Source: Azospirillum griseum (lineage in GTDB: Bacteria > Pseudomonadota > Alphaproteobacteria > Azospirillales > Azospirillaceae). From it: DNA of 64,000 bases. The position numbers were made by a program, and so were the translations under genes. The notes under the pieces were generated by a model. It searched no databases, had not been told where the DNA came from, and saw only the letters and a list, made by a program, of their open reading frames with translations. Shown piece after piece: positions 44,121 through 54,996 of this stretch. Within the stretch, counting starts at the first letter, position 1. Each line of letters begins with the position of its first letter. The DNA is taken from contig NZ_RXMA01000002.1 of assembly GCF_003966125.1 (NCBI RefSeq), positions 62,001-126,000 of the forward strand. Direction: 5' to 3'.

Positions 44121-44780
44121 ATGCGAGGACGAAAACAGCGCGTACACGTCACGCTTGGTGGCGCACTCGCACTGGCAACCGGACTCTTGATGGCTCCGCT
44201 GACCGCAACGTCAGCCCAGGCGCAAGAAAGCTGCGTGACCCACGCGGTCGACGCTGAACAGCAACTGGACATCCCCTCGGGTCTGTTGGTGGCGATAGCC
44301 CTGGTGGAAAGCGGGCAGGACGGTGCCCCCCACCCCTTCGCGATGAGCCTTCAGGGCCGCGCTTATTTCGCCCGCGGTGTCAACGACGCCGCCAAACAAC
44401 TCCGCGACCGCAAGGGGCAAATCCGCTCCAACGTCTATGTCGGTTGCATGCAATTGTCGCTGGCGTCGCACCGCAGCCAGTTCCAGCCGATGGAACGCAT
44501 CGTCGAGCCGCGCGACAACGTCTTTTACGCGGGTCGTCTGCTGGTCCGTCTGCACGGCGAGGAAGGCAACTGGAAATCCGCCGTGGCCCGCTACAACGGC
44601 GGTTCGACCCGCAGTTCCCAGGCCTATGTCTGCAAAATCTGGCAGAATCTGAGCGGCCTTGACCCGCAGAGCGCCAAGCTGCTCGCCTCCACCCGGTGCG
44701 AGGACAGCGAACCGGTCAGCGTGTCGCCCAAGACCCGCCGCAGCTTCCGCAACGCCCAGCAAGTGGCGTCGATCGATTGA
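44121..44780 (+). CDS. Small exported lytic transglycosylase (SLT domain)
   Basis: A 219-residue protein with a signal peptide (TLGGALALATGLLMAPL, cleavage after AQA) and a Slt-type goose-lysozyme fold. The probable catalytic Glu is E63 in IPSGLLVAIALVESGQDG, followed by YVGCMQLSLASHRSQF and the sugar-binding WKSAVARYNGGS. It cleaves peptidoglycan glycan strands in the periplasm. Small transglycosylases of this size often open the wall for secretion systems or pili, but no such genes adjoin. A strong GGAGGTCGGAG precedes the ATG. Confidence 0.83.
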   Translation: MRGRKQRVHVTLGGALALATGLLMAPLTATSAQAQESCVTHAVDAEQQLDIPSGLLVAIALVESGQDGAPHPFAMSLQGRAYFARGVNDAAKQLRDRKGQIRSNVYVGCMQLSLASHRSQFQPMERIVEPRDNVFYAGRLLVRLHGEEGNWKSAVARYNGGSTRSSQAYVCKIWQNLSGLDPQSAKLLASTRCEDSEPVSVSPKTRRSFRNAQQVASID

Positions 44781-44895
44781 GGCCGACGGTTGCGGCCTGT
44801 CTTTTGACAATCAGGGGCCAACACATCAGGCACGACAACCGCGCAACCATCATCCCATCTGGCGCGGATCGGCGTGATCGGGTAGATCCCGGTTC

Positions 44896-45735
44896 ATGAA
44901 TTACCGTCACATCTTTCACGCGGGCAACCCGGCCGACGTGATGAAGCACGCCATCATGGCGTTGATCCTGGACCATCTGCGCGTCAAGCCCGCCCCCTTT
45001 TGCGTGCTGGACACCCACGCCGGAATCGGCCGCTACGACCTGACCAGCGAGGCTGCGCAAAAGACGCTGGAGCATGAGGACGGCATCGCACGGCTGTTCG
45101 GTGCGCCCGCCCCCCACCCGGCCTTGACGCCCTATCTGGAGGCGGTGGCGGCGATCAACCCCGATGGGGTGCTGCGCGCCTATCCCGGCTCCCCCCGCAT
45201 CGCCCGCGCCGCGCTGCGCCCACAGGATCGGCTTGTGTTGAGCGAGTTGCACCCGGAGGACGTTCGCACCCTGCGCCGGGAGTTCCGCGACGACCCGCAG
45301 GTGGCCGTTCACGAGACCGACGCCTATGTCGCGCTCAAGGCCCATTTGCCGCCCAAGGAAAAGCGCGGGCTGGTCCTGATCGACCCGCCCTTTGAACAGC
45401 CCGATGAGTTCGCGCGCATGGCCGACGGTCTCGCCGCCGCGCACCGGCGCTGGCCGACGGGCGTCTACGCCCTGTGGTACCCGATCAAGGAACGGGCGGC
45501 GGTCTGGCGTTTTCAGGACGCGGTGGAGAAAACCGGCATCCGCAAAATCCTGTTGGCGGAACTGACCTGGCACCCGGAAGACACCCATCTGCGCCTGAAC
45601 GGCTCCGGCCTGCTGATCGTCAACCCGCCCTGGAAGCTGGACGAGACGGCGCGCGACCTTCTGCACACCCTGCACGACGCCTTGCCGACCTCCGGCGGCG
45701 GCGTGTCCGTGTCCTGGCTGGTCCCAGAGGCCTGA
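44896..45735 (+). CDS. rlmJ: 23S rRNA (adenine-2030-N6) methyltransferase RlmJ
   Basis: Methylates A2030 of 23S rRNA. The 279 residues begin MNYRHIFHAGNPADVMKHAIM, the invariant RlmJ start. CVLDTHAGIGRYDLTSEAAQKT (SAM site) and the adenine-binding catalytic motif GLVLIDPPFEQPDEF, the D/N-P-P-F/Y motif of N6-adenine methyltransferases, follow. It converges on livM across a bidirectional terminator. Confidence 0.96.
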   Translation: MNYRHIFHAGNPADVMKHAIMALILDHLRVKPAPFCVLDTHAGIGRYDLTSEAAQKTLEHEDGIARLFGAPAPHPALTPYLEAVAAINPDGVLRAYPGSPRIARAALRPQDRLVLSELHPEDVRTLRREFRDDPQVAVHETDAYVALKAHLPPKEKRGLVLIDPPFEQPDEFARMADGLAAAHRRWPTGVYALWYPIKERAAVWRFQDAVEKTGIRKILLAELTWHPEDTHLRLNGSGLLIVNPPWKLDETARDLLHTLHDALPTSGGGVSVSWLVPEA

Positions 45736-45765
45736 CGCGCCCCGTCTGCGGGACGATCAAACAGC

Positions 45766-45804
45766 AACGGCGCGGGGTGACATCACCGCCGCGCCGTTTT
45801 GTTG
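45766..45804. terminator. Bidirectional terminator between rlmJ and livM
   Basis: Stem AACGGCGCGG / CCGCGCCGTT topped by GGTGA-CA-TCACC with one bulged G, then TTTTGTTG on the plus strand. Confidence 0.85.
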
Positions 45805-45824
45805 TGAATCGAAAGGCGAACCGT

Positions 45825-46799
45825 TTACCGGCCGCCGCCACCAAAGCGGGCCAGGATTTCGCCGGCGATGCCGCGCCGGAACAGCAGCACGCAGGCCACA
45901 AAAATCGCGCCGATGACCACGGGAACCGGCAGGTTGGTCGCCGCCAGATAATTTTCCAAAGCAACGACCAGCGCCGCGCCGACCACCGGACCGGACAGGG
46001 TCCCCATGCCGCCCAGAAGGGTCATCAACACCACCTCGCCCGACATCTGCCATTGCACGTCGGTCAGGGTGGCGAGCTGGAAAACGATGGCCTTGGTGCC
46101 GCCCGCCATGCCCGCCAGCGCCGCCGACAGCGTAAAGGCCATCAGCTTGTAACGGTCGGTGCGGTAGCCCAACGAAATCGCGCGCGGCTCGTTCTCGCGG
46201 ATCGCCTTCAGAACCTGCCCGAAGGGGGAATGCACCGTGCGCCAGATCACCGCGTAACCGAACAGGAAAACCACCAGCACAAAGTAATACATGGCAAAGG
46301 GCTGGTTGAGGTCGATGACGCCCAGCAGAACACCGCGCGGGACCGCCTGGATCCCATCCTCGCCGTGGGTGAAGGGCAATTGCAGGGCCAGGAAATAGAC
46401 CATCTGCGACAGCGCCAGCGTGATCATGGAGAAATAGATCCCCTGCCGCCGGATGGCGATGGACCCGAACAGAACGCCCATGCCCGCCGCCGCAACGGTC
46501 CCCAGCAGAATGCCCAACTCCGGTGACAGCCCCCAGACCTTCACCGTGTGGGCGGTGACATAGGCAGCGCTGCCGAAAAAGGCGGCGTGGCCGAAGCTCA
46601 ACAACCCGCCAAAGCCAATCAGCAGGTTGAAGGCGCAGGCGAACAGCGCGAAGCACAGCACCTTCATCAAAAAGACCGGGTACAGCGCGTAAGGCGCGAC
46701 CAGCAGCACCGCCAACGCCACCAGCCCGACGATCCGGGCCAGCGATGAGCCACCGGCCTGAACCGCCACGGTCGCGGCACCTTGCGTAGGAACGCTCAT
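45825..46799 (-). CDS. livM: Branched-chain amino acid ABC transporter permease LivM
   Basis: Inner-membrane permease of the HAAT family, 324 residues with 8-10 helices. Family blocks are FNLLIGFGGLLSFGHAAFFGSAAYV, GIYFSMITLALSQMVYFLA and the coupling loop SPFGQVLKAIRENEPRAISLGYRTDRYK, ending VLLFRRGIAGEI. It follows livH by 3 bp. The ATPase genes livG and livF, which usually come next, are absent: the operon ends at a terminator facing rlmJ. Confidence 0.93.
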   Translation of the reverse strand: MSVPTQGAATVAVQAGGSSLARIVGLVALAVLLVAPYALYPVFLMKVLCFALFACAFNLLIGFGGLLSFGHAAFFGSAAYVTAHTVKVWGLSPELGILLGTVAAAGMGVLFGSIAIRRQGIYFSMITLALSQMVYFLALQLPFTHGEDGIQAVPRGVLLGVIDLNQPFAMYYFVLVVFLFGYAVIWRTVHSPFGQVLKAIRENEPRAISLGYRTDRYKLMAFTLSAALAGMAGGTKAIVFQLATLTDVQWQMSGEVVLMTLLGGMGTLSGPVVGAALVVALENYLAATNLPVPVVIGAIFVACVLLFRRGIAGEILARFGGGGR

Positions 46800-46802
46800 G
46801 GC

Positions 46803-47693
46803 TTACCTCTCCCGTCCGAACAGACCGGCGGGCTTGATCATCAGCACCACCGCCATAATCACGAACACCACGATGTTGGACGCCTCGGGGTAGAAGACCT
46901 TGGTCAAGCCTTCCAGCAGGCCCAGGCCATAGCCGGTCAGCACCGCGCCCAGGATCGACCCCATGCCGCCGATGACCACCACGGCGAACACCACGATGAT
47001 CAGGTTGGATCCCATCAGCGGGCTGACCTGATAGATCGGTGCCGCCAGCACCCCGGCCAACCCGGCCAGCGCCACGCCGAACGCGTAGGTCAGCGACACC
47101 ATCACCGGCACGTTGATGCCAAAGGCCTGGACCAGCACCGGGTTTTCCGTGGCGGCGCGCAGGTAGGCCCCCAGCTTGGTTTTCTCAATCGCCAACCATG
47201 TGCTGAGGCAAACGATCAGCGAGGCGACCACCACCCAGCCGCGATAATTCGGCAGGAACATGAAGCCGAGATTTTGACCGCCGCGCAGCGCCTCCGGAAT
47301 CGGATAGGGCTGACCGGACACGCCGTAAAAATGCCGGAACCCACCCTCGATCATCAGCGCGCAGCCGAAGGTCAGCAGCAGCCCATAGAGGTGGTCAAGC
47401 TTGTACAGCCGCGACAGCAGCGTCTTTTCCAGCGCGATGCCAAACAGCCCGACGATGATCGGCGCGATCAGCAACGCCCACCAATAGCCGACACCAAGCT
47501 GGGTCAGCAGCAGCCAGGAGACGAAGGCCCCCATCATGTACAGCGCGCCATGCGCAAAATTGATGACGTTCAACATCCCGAAGATCACCGCCAGCCCCAG
47601 GCTGAGCAGCGCGTAAAAGGATCCGTTGATCAACCCCAGCAAAAGCTGGCCAAACAGCGCCTGTGGCGGAATGCCGAATATGGTTCCCATCAT
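46803..47693 (-). CDS. livH: Branched-chain amino acid ABC transporter permease LivH
   Basis: Second permease of the HAAT importer, 296 residues. LINGSFYALLSLGLAVIFGMLNVINFAHGALYMMGAF is the LivH signature, and the coupling loop reads TKLGAYLRAATENPVLVQAFGINVPVMVSLTYAFGVALAGLAGVL. The start is MMGTIFGIPPQ (47693 or 47690). It lies between livK and livM. Confidence 0.93.
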   Translation of the reverse strand: MMGTIFGIPPQALFGQLLLGLINGSFYALLSLGLAVIFGMLNVINFAHGALYMMGAFVSWLLLTQLGVGYWWALLIAPIIVGLFGIALEKTLLSRLYKLDHLYGLLLTFGCALMIEGGFRHFYGVSGQPYPIPEALRGGQNLGFMFLPNYRGWVVVASLIVCLSTWLAIEKTKLGAYLRAATENPVLVQAFGINVPVMVSLTYAFGVALAGLAGVLAAPIYQVSPLMGSNLIIVVFAVVVIGGMGSILGAVLTGYGLGLLEGLTKVFYPEASNIVVFVIMAVVLMIKPAGLFGRER

Positions 47694-47785
47694 CACCGTC
47701 GATCTCCCCCGCGCGGATCCGCCCGGTGCCGCTGTTGTGCGGGCCACCGGGCGGATCGCGCCTCGTCACAGCCAGACTGCGGCGG

Positions 47786-49012
47786 TTACTTCGCGAGCTT
47801 GCAGCCGCTTTCCTCGACGGTCGCAAAGGCCTCGTTGCCGGGAATGGTGGCCAGGATCTGGTAATAATCCCACGGCCCCTTCGATTCGGACGGCTTCTTG
47901 ACGCGGGCCAGATACATGTCATGCACCATGCGGCCGTTCGCCAGGATCTTGCCGTTCTTGGCGAACATGTCGTTGACCGGCATCTCCTTCATCTTCGCGG
48001 CCACGGTCGGGCCGTCGTCGGTCCCGGCCGCCTCGATCGCCTTCAGATAATGGCGAACGGCGGAGTAGCTGCCCGCCTGGACCATGGTCGGCATCTTGCC
48101 GAACTTGTCGAAGAACTTCTTCGACCAGGCGCGCTTCTCGTCGTCCATGTCCCAATAGAAGCCGGTGGTCAGGACAAGATCCTGCGCCACCGACAGGCCG
48201 AGCGCGTGGACGTCGGAGATGAACAGCAGCAGACCGGCGAGCTTTTGCTGACCGCTCTGGGTCAGGCCGAATTCCGACGCCTGCTTGATCGAGGTGATGG
48301 TGTCGCCGCCCGCGTTGGCCAACGCGACGATCTTGGCCCCCGACGATTGCGCCTGCAGCAGGAAGGACGAAAAGTCCGAGGTGTTGAGCGGGTGGCGCAC
48401 CGCCCCCATCACCTGCCCGCCCGCCTTCTTGACCTCGGCGGCGGTGTCGGCCTCAAGCTGATGACCAAAGGCGTAGTCGGCGGTCAGGAAATACCAGCTG
48501 CTGCCGCCCTGTTTGACCATGGCGCGCCCGGTGCCGACGGCCAGAGCGCGGGTGTCATAGGCCCAGTGGAAGCCGGTCGGGGAGCAGGCGTCGCCGGTCA
48601 GGCGCGAGGTGGCCGGGCCTTCCATCAGGAAGATCTTTTTCTTGTCGCGCGTCACCTCCTGCACCGCCAGCGCCACGCCGGAGTTGGGGACGTCCACGAT
48701 CACATCGACGCCGTCCTGATCGATCCATTGACGGGCGATGTTGGAGCCGATGTCCGGCTTGTTCTGGTGGTCGGCGGTGATGACCTGGATGGGCTTGCCG
48801 AGGATCTTGCCGCCGAACTCCTCCGCCGCCATGCGGGCGGCCACGGCCGACCCCTCGCCACCAAGGTCGGTGTAGAGACCGGAGCGGTCGTTCAACACAC
48901 CGATCTTGACCGCATCACCAGAGACCCCTTGGGCCGACGCCGATCCGGCGGACAGCGCGGTCCCGATGGTCAGGGCGGTCAAAGCGGCTCCGGCCAAAAG
49001 ACGTGCGTTCAT
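47786..49012 (-). CDS. LivK-type periplasmic substrate-binding protein
   Basis: A 408-residue exported receptor: signal peptide MNARLLAGAALTALTIGTA ending SASAQ, then VKIGVLNDRSGLYTDLGGEGSAVAARMAAEEFGG, typical of type I periplasmic-binding proteins of the HAAT family. Substrates of this subfamily include branched-chain amino acids, amides and aromatic acids, so the ligand is not assigned. It is the first gene of the importer operon and is preceded by a 418-bp spacer and a MarR-type regulator. Confidence 0.9.
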   Translation of the reverse strand: MNARLLAGAALTALTIGTALSAGSASAQGVSGDAVKIGVLNDRSGLYTDLGGEGSAVAARMAAEEFGGKILGKPIQVITADHQNKPDIGSNIARQWIDQDGVDVIVDVPNSGVALAVQEVTRDKKKIFLMEGPATSRLTGDACSPTGFHWAYDTRALAVGTGRAMVKQGGSSWYFLTADYAFGHQLEADTAAEVKKAGGQVMGAVRHPLNTSDFSSFLLQAQSSGAKIVALANAGGDTITSIKQASEFGLTQSGQQKLAGLLLFISDVHALGLSVAQDLVLTTGFYWDMDDEKRAWSKKFFDKFGKMPTMVQAGSYSAVRHYLKAIEAAGTDDGPTVAAKMKEMPVNDMFAKNGKILANGRMVHDMYLARVKKPSESKGPWDYYQILATIPGNEAFATVEESGCKLAK

Positions 49013-49430
49013 GGACGTGTTCTCCCCCTTCGCGATTCTTGGGTGTGATTCCTGGGCAACCGTTGACGGCAAACTTCGAAAACACCGGGAGGGCATCCGA
49101 CGCGGCGAACCGGTTTCAGACGAAACGGGTTCAGCCCGGCGCGCCCCCCTTCCACACATCACTATGCAGGGGTATCGCCTTGTAAGCGAAGCGGAATTTC
49201 AGTCATCACAACAAAATTCATTCAGCCAATCATCGCCCCTGTCCTTTTGCATCCGCAGGTGTATGGTGAACGGCTTTCGCCATGCCCGCTGTCGCAAAAG
49301 GCGCGGAAACGAAAACACCCCCGGCACCGGGGTGCACGGGGGCGTTCTCAATCGAGCCATCATTGGGCCTAGGCCCTTTGGATCGCATCACCGCCTGAGC
49401 CGGAGGCTGGCCGATCCACGCCTGAACCTG
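49013..49430. other. 418-bp spacer between livK-like and marR-like genes
   Basis: Leader and promoter region of the liv operon. An AT-rich part (49150-49265, with TTGTAAG and AATTTCAGTCATCACAAC) is the likely promoter zone, and the marR terminator lies at 49315-49346. No reading frame of note. Confidence 0.55.
49315..49346 (-). terminator. Terminator of the MarR-type gene
   Basis: CCCCCG-N13-CGGGGG extended by AAC/GTT pairs with one mismatch; on the minus strand it is followed by TGTTTTCGTTT. It lies 85 bp after the marR-like stop. Confidence 0.7.
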
Positions 49431-49904
49431 TCAGGCCGCCGACGTCATCGGAAAACCGCTGTAATCCAGCGACGCCGACCAGAAACGCTCCAGCTTGCGC
49501 ATCGTCTCGTTGGCCTTGTTCAGTTCCTCGTCGCTGAAACCGGCCTTTTCCAGGGCGGTCAACTGACGCTCGAACATCTGGCTGATCTTTTCGCGCAGAT
49601 CCAAACCCTTTTCCGACAGGCGGACGCGCACCGACCGACGGTCGTGCGGCGAACGCTCCTGCCCAAGATAGCCGTTCTCGACCATCTTCTTCACATTGTA
49701 GGACACGTTGGAGCCGAGATAGTAGCCGCGCGCGGTCAATTCACCGACCGTCATCTCGTCTTCGCCGATGTTGTAGAGAATCAGGCTCTGGACGTTGTTG
49801 ATGTCCTGGATCCCCAAGCGATCCAGTTCGGTCTTAAGCACCTCGAGGAAATGGCGGTGAAGCCGCTCAATCAGCAGGATGCTTTCGTAATAGGGTTTGC
49901 GCAC
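49431..49904 (-). CDS. MarR-family regulator (LdtR/PetP-like)
   Basis: A 157-residue winged-helix regulator: MRKPYYESILLIERLHRHFLEVLKTELDRLGIQDINNVQSLILYNIG, DNA-binding segment MTVGELTARGYYLGSNVSYNVKKMVENGYLGQERSPHDRRSVRVRLSEKG. The wording strongly resembles the alphaproteobacterial LdtR/PetP group of MarR proteins, which respond to small molecules and control cell-wall remodelling or respiratory genes. It starts at a GTG (49904) preceded by AAAGGAG. It may regulate the liv operon downstream on the same strand, but a separate terminator argues that the transcripts are independent. Confidence 0.85.
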   Translation of the reverse strand: MRKPYYESILLIERLHRHFLEVLKTELDRLGIQDINNVQSLILYNIGEDEMTVGELTARGYYLGSNVSYNVKKMVENGYLGQERSPHDRRSVRVRLSEKGLDLREKISQMFERQLTALEKAGFSDEELNKANETMRKLERFWSASLDYSGFPMTSAA

Positions 49905-50073
49905 CGCGGTCTCCTTTGGCTCGATCCGGCCGATCCCCGCGCAAGGACGTGACCGGAACCTTAAGGCCAGATTAACCGATCATTCGTCGCCAATCATCTT
50001 AATAATTCTGGAAAAAATGCCATTTCCCCGAGCCAAAGGCACGGGATGCAGACCCCAGGTCCGGTTAAAAGCT

Positions 50074-50111
50074 CCTGTGGTTTCAGCGGGTGATCCCACT
50101 GAAACCACAGG
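50074..50111 (-). terminator. Terminator of the HIBCH-like gene
   Basis: A perfect 13-bp stem, CCTGTGGTTTCAG / CTGAAACCACAGG, with an inner GGG/CCC. On the minus strand it is followed by AGCTTTTAA, 43 bp past the stop. Confidence 0.85.
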
Positions 50112-50153
50112 GCTTTGTCTCATGCTGGGCCGTTGACGGCGGGAGATGCGCGA

Positions 50154-51215
50154 TCAGGCGGGAAAGGCCAGATCGCCGCCTTCCGGTTCAACAAAATGGT
50201 CGGCGACCAGCGCGGGGCCAACCGCGTCCAGGCTGGACGGCGACCATTTCGGGCTGCGGTCCTTGTCGACCAGGGCGGCGCGCACCCCTTCGAAAAAGTC
50301 CACGCCCTTCAGGCAGGCGGTGCTCAAACGCAACTCCTGGATCATGCAGCCGTCAAAATCCAGTCGGCCGCCGCGCCGAATGGCCTCCAACGTCACCTTC
50401 AGGCTGGTCGGCGACACGCGGTTGAGGGTGGCGAGCTGCCCGGCGGCCCACTCCGTGCCTTCCGCCGTCAGGGCCGCGATGATCTCCTCCACCGTGTCGA
50501 AGGCGTAGCAACGGTCGATCGCCGCGCGATGAACGGCGTTGGGGGCGTCGCCCGCCGAGTCCCGACGCTTGGCGATGGCCTCGTCCGGGGGCGTTCCGGC
50601 GGCCAGATCGTCGATCAGATCCTCCAGCCGGTCGCTGGGCACGAAGGCATCGGCCGCGTTGATCGCCAGCATGTCCGCCGCCTTCAGCCGGTCGCCGGTC
50701 AGGCCCAGCCAAGTGCCGGTCATCCCCGGCAGGCGCGGCAGGAAATAGGTGCCGCCGACGTCGGGATACAGGCCGATCCCGGTTTCCGGCATGGCGAACA
50801 GCGTGCGTTCGGTGACGACCCGGTGGGAGCCATGCTCCGACAGCCCGACGCCGCCGCCCATCGAAATGCCGTCGAGCAGCGCGACATAGGGCTTGGACAG
50901 GCGCTTGATGAGGCGATTGAGGATGTATTCCTCGCTGAAGAAGGCGCGGATCGACGAGCCGTCGCCCTGCCCGGCCTTCGCGGCCTTGCCCGCCTCATAC
51001 AGGCTGACCACATCGCCACCGGCGCAGAAGGCCTTTTCGCCGGCACCCTGGATGACCACCGCCTTCACCTCGGGATCGGCGTCCCAGGCGCGCAGTTGCG
51101 GGTCGAACAGGCGAATCATCCCCAGCGTCAGGGCGTTCAGCGCCTTCGGACGGTTGAGCGTGACCAGGGCAATCGCCCCACGGCGTTCAAACAGGATCTC
51201 AGCGTTGTCGCTCAT
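50154..51215 (-). CDS. Enoyl-CoA hydratase/isomerase family, 3-hydroxyisobutyryl-CoA hydrolase-like
   Basis: A 353-residue crotonase-fold protein. KAFCAGGDVVSLYEAGKAAK and SKPYVALLDGISMGGGVGLSEHGSHRVVTERTLFAMPETGIGLYPDVGGTYFLPRL form the oxyanion hole and the E/D catalytic region. The long C-terminal part (SPTSLKVTLEAIRRG ... EGVRAALVDKDRSPKWSP) is the 3-hydroxyisobutyryl-CoA hydrolase (HIBCH) signature. This enzyme acts in valine degradation, consistent with a branched-chain amino acid transporter 1 kb away, though the link is inference. Confidence 0.88.
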   Translation of the reverse strand: MSDNAEILFERRGAIALVTLNRPKALNALTLGMIRLFDPQLRAWDADPEVKAVVIQGAGEKAFCAGGDVVSLYEAGKAAKAGQGDGSSIRAFFSEEYILNRLIKRLSKPYVALLDGISMGGGVGLSEHGSHRVVTERTLFAMPETGIGLYPDVGGTYFLPRLPGMTGTWLGLTGDRLKAADMLAINAADAFVPSDRLEDLIDDLAAGTPPDEAIAKRRDSAGDAPNAVHRAAIDRCYAFDTVEEIIAALTAEGTEWAAGQLATLNRVSPTSLKVTLEAIRRGGRLDFDGCMIQELRLSTACLKGVDFFEGVRAALVDKDRSPKWSPSSLDAVGPALVADHFVEPEGGDLAFPA

Positions 51216-51457
51216 CGGATTGATTTTTCTCGATTGTTGATGGTTGTGGTCTCGAACCGGCCAACGAACAGGAACCGGTGCGCGGCGCGTCCTCCTTCGG
51301 GCAATGGTGGAAATCATACGGGACGGCAGGCCGCTGTCAAATCAACCATACGGCAACGGATGGATTTCGCTCCCCGCCTTTTTCCATCCGGCACGGGTTG
51401 GCGGGACGGCTTGGCGTCCACATGTGTGCGGGAGCGCCTTGGAACCGGAACACCGCC

Positions 51458-52351
51458 ATGAAAATCGCCTTGCTGCTCAACCGGTCCGCCGGATCCCTGG
51501 TGGACCAGCCGGTGGACGATGTTCTGGAGGCGGTGCGCCGCCCGTTCGCAGCGCAAGGGGCGGAGGTGATGGCGCAGGCGGTGGATGGGGCCGATTGCAC
51601 CGCCGCCATCGCCCGCGCGCTGGCGTCCGACGCCGACGCGCTGGTGGTTGGCGGCGGGGATGGAACGGTCAACAGCGCGCTGCGCCAGATCCTGCCGACC
51701 GGAAAGGCGTTGGGCGTGCTTCCCTTGGGCACTCTCAACATGTTGGCGCGTGATCTTAACACGCCGATTGAGATCAACGCGGCGGCCAGCGCGCTCGCCA
51801 ATGGCCGCATCCGCGCCATCGACGTGGCCGAGGTGAACGGCGCGCCCTACCTCAACAGCTCGATCCTCGGGTTCTATCCCACGGTGGTGCGGGAACGGGA
51901 ACGGCATCGGCGGGTCCATCGCTGGCTGAAATGGCCGGGGTCAGCCTGGGCGATGGCCAAGGCGCTCTACCGCCTGCCGCTGCTGGACGTGCAAATCGAT
52001 TGGGGCGACGGGCTGCGCCATGTGCGGACGCCGATTCTGGCGGTGTCCAACAATCTGTATGATGATGGCTATGGGTTGCCGTTGCGGCGCACGGTTCTGG
52101 ATGGTGGTCGGTTGGGCGTGTATGTGGCGCGGGACCGCAGCGCCCTGTCCTTGCTGCGCCTGATGGGCCGCCTGGCCTTGGGCCGCTGGAAAGAGGATGA
52201 AGGGCTGGATTGCTTCACCGTCACCCGCCTGACCGTGGCCAGCCACCGCCGCGCCCTGTCGATGGCGAACGATGGCGAGGTGTCGCGGCTCTCGTCACCG
52301 CTTCACTACAAGATTCGTCCATTGGCTCTGAGGGTTATGGCATCGTCCTGA
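51458..52351 (+). CDS. Diacylglycerol kinase-family lipid kinase
   Basis: A 297-residue protein of the DagK/YegS/sphingosine kinase fold. The nucleotide-binding motif ADALVVGGGDGTVNSALRQIL and ALGVLPLGTLNMLARDLNTP are conserved, and the C-terminal part contains the second-domain pattern TPILAVSNNLYDDGYGLPLRRTVLDGGRLGVYVA. Probable substrate is a membrane lipid such as diacylglycerol. It starts at MKIALLLN (51458). The phosphoesterase gene follows after 19 bp, so they may be co-transcribed. Confidence 0.9.
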   Translation: MKIALLLNRSAGSLVDQPVDDVLEAVRRPFAAQGAEVMAQAVDGADCTAAIARALASDADALVVGGGDGTVNSALRQILPTGKALGVLPLGTLNMLARDLNTPIEINAAASALANGRIRAIDVAEVNGAPYLNSSILGFYPTVVRERERHRRVHRWLKWPGSAWAMAKALYRLPLLDVQIDWGDGLRHVRTPILAVSNNLYDDGYGLPLRRTVLDGGRLGVYVARDRSALSLLRLMGRLALGRWKEDEGLDCFTVTRLTVASHRRALSMANDGEVSRLSSPLHYKIRPLALRVMASS

Positions 52352-52370
52352 TGCGGTTTGTGAGGTTTCG

Positions 52371-54291
<1,921 letters not shown>

Positions 54292-54301
54292 GCGCCGCAC
54301 G

Positions 54302-54331
54302 GATCGCCTGAGCAAAGATCGCCTGAGCAAA
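54302..54331. repeat. Perfect 15-bp tandem duplication
   Basis: GATCGCCTGAGCAAA twice in succession, 10 bp after the hemB stop. Confidence 0.9.
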
Positions 54332-54423
54332 ACGGGCGCGTGTTTGAGCGGATCGGGGCCACGGCGCTGGCCCCGCCCCTCTATCGTCGGGACCACACAC
54401 CCCGAACCGATGGAGACCCGCCA

Positions 54424-54978
54424 ATGCGCGCCCCGTTCCTGTCCCTCACCGCCGCCCTGCTGGCCCTGGCCGCCCTGCCCGCCGCCGCGTTCGAGCTGCG
54501 CAGCCCCGACCTGTCGGCGGACAAGCCGATGGCGATGACCCAGGTGGCCAACGGCTTCGGCTGCACCGGCGGCAATGTGTCTCCGGCCTTGAGCTGGAGC
54601 GACCCGCCCGCCGGAACCCGCAGCCTCGCCGTCACCGCCTATGACCCGGACGCGCCGACCGGCAGCGGCTGGTGGCATTGGCTGGTCTTCAACCTGCCCG
54701 CCAGCGCCCGCAGCCTGCCCGCCGGGGCCGGTGACGCCGCCGGGGCCAAGCTGCCCGCCGGCGTGGTGCAGAGCCGCACCGACGTGGGCAGCCCCGGCTA
54801 TTTCGGCCCCTGCCCGCCGGTGGGCGACGCGCCGCACCGCTACATCTTCACCGTGCACGCGTTGAAGGTGGACGCGCTGCCGATGGTCACGGCGGACTCC
54901 TCCGGCGCGATGATCGGCTATTTCCTGACCGCCAACAGCCTGGGGACCGCGTCTCTGACCGCGCGCTTTGGCCGTTGA
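54424..54978 (+). CDS. Exported YbhB/YbcL (PEBP) family protein
   Basis: A 184-residue Raf-kinase-inhibitor-like protein with a signal peptide (MRAPFLSLTAALLALAALPAAA). PEBP-family blocks are NVSPALSWSDPPAGTRSLAVTAYDPDAPTGSGWWHWLVFNLPA, YFGPCPPVGDAPHRYIFTVHAL and a C-terminal GYFLTANSLGTASLTARFGR. Function unknown; the fold binds small anionic ligands. The AraC-type gene follows after 18 bp. Confidence 0.88.
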   Translation: MRAPFLSLTAALLALAALPAAAFELRSPDLSADKPMAMTQVANGFGCTGGNVSPALSWSDPPAGTRSLAVTAYDPDAPTGSGWWHWLVFNLPASARSLPAGAGDAAGAKLPAGVVQSRTDVGSPGYFGPCPPVGDAPHRYIFTVHALKVDALPMVTADSSGAMIGYFLTANSLGTASLTARFGR

Positions 54979-54996
54979 TGGGATAGGATACGCGTC

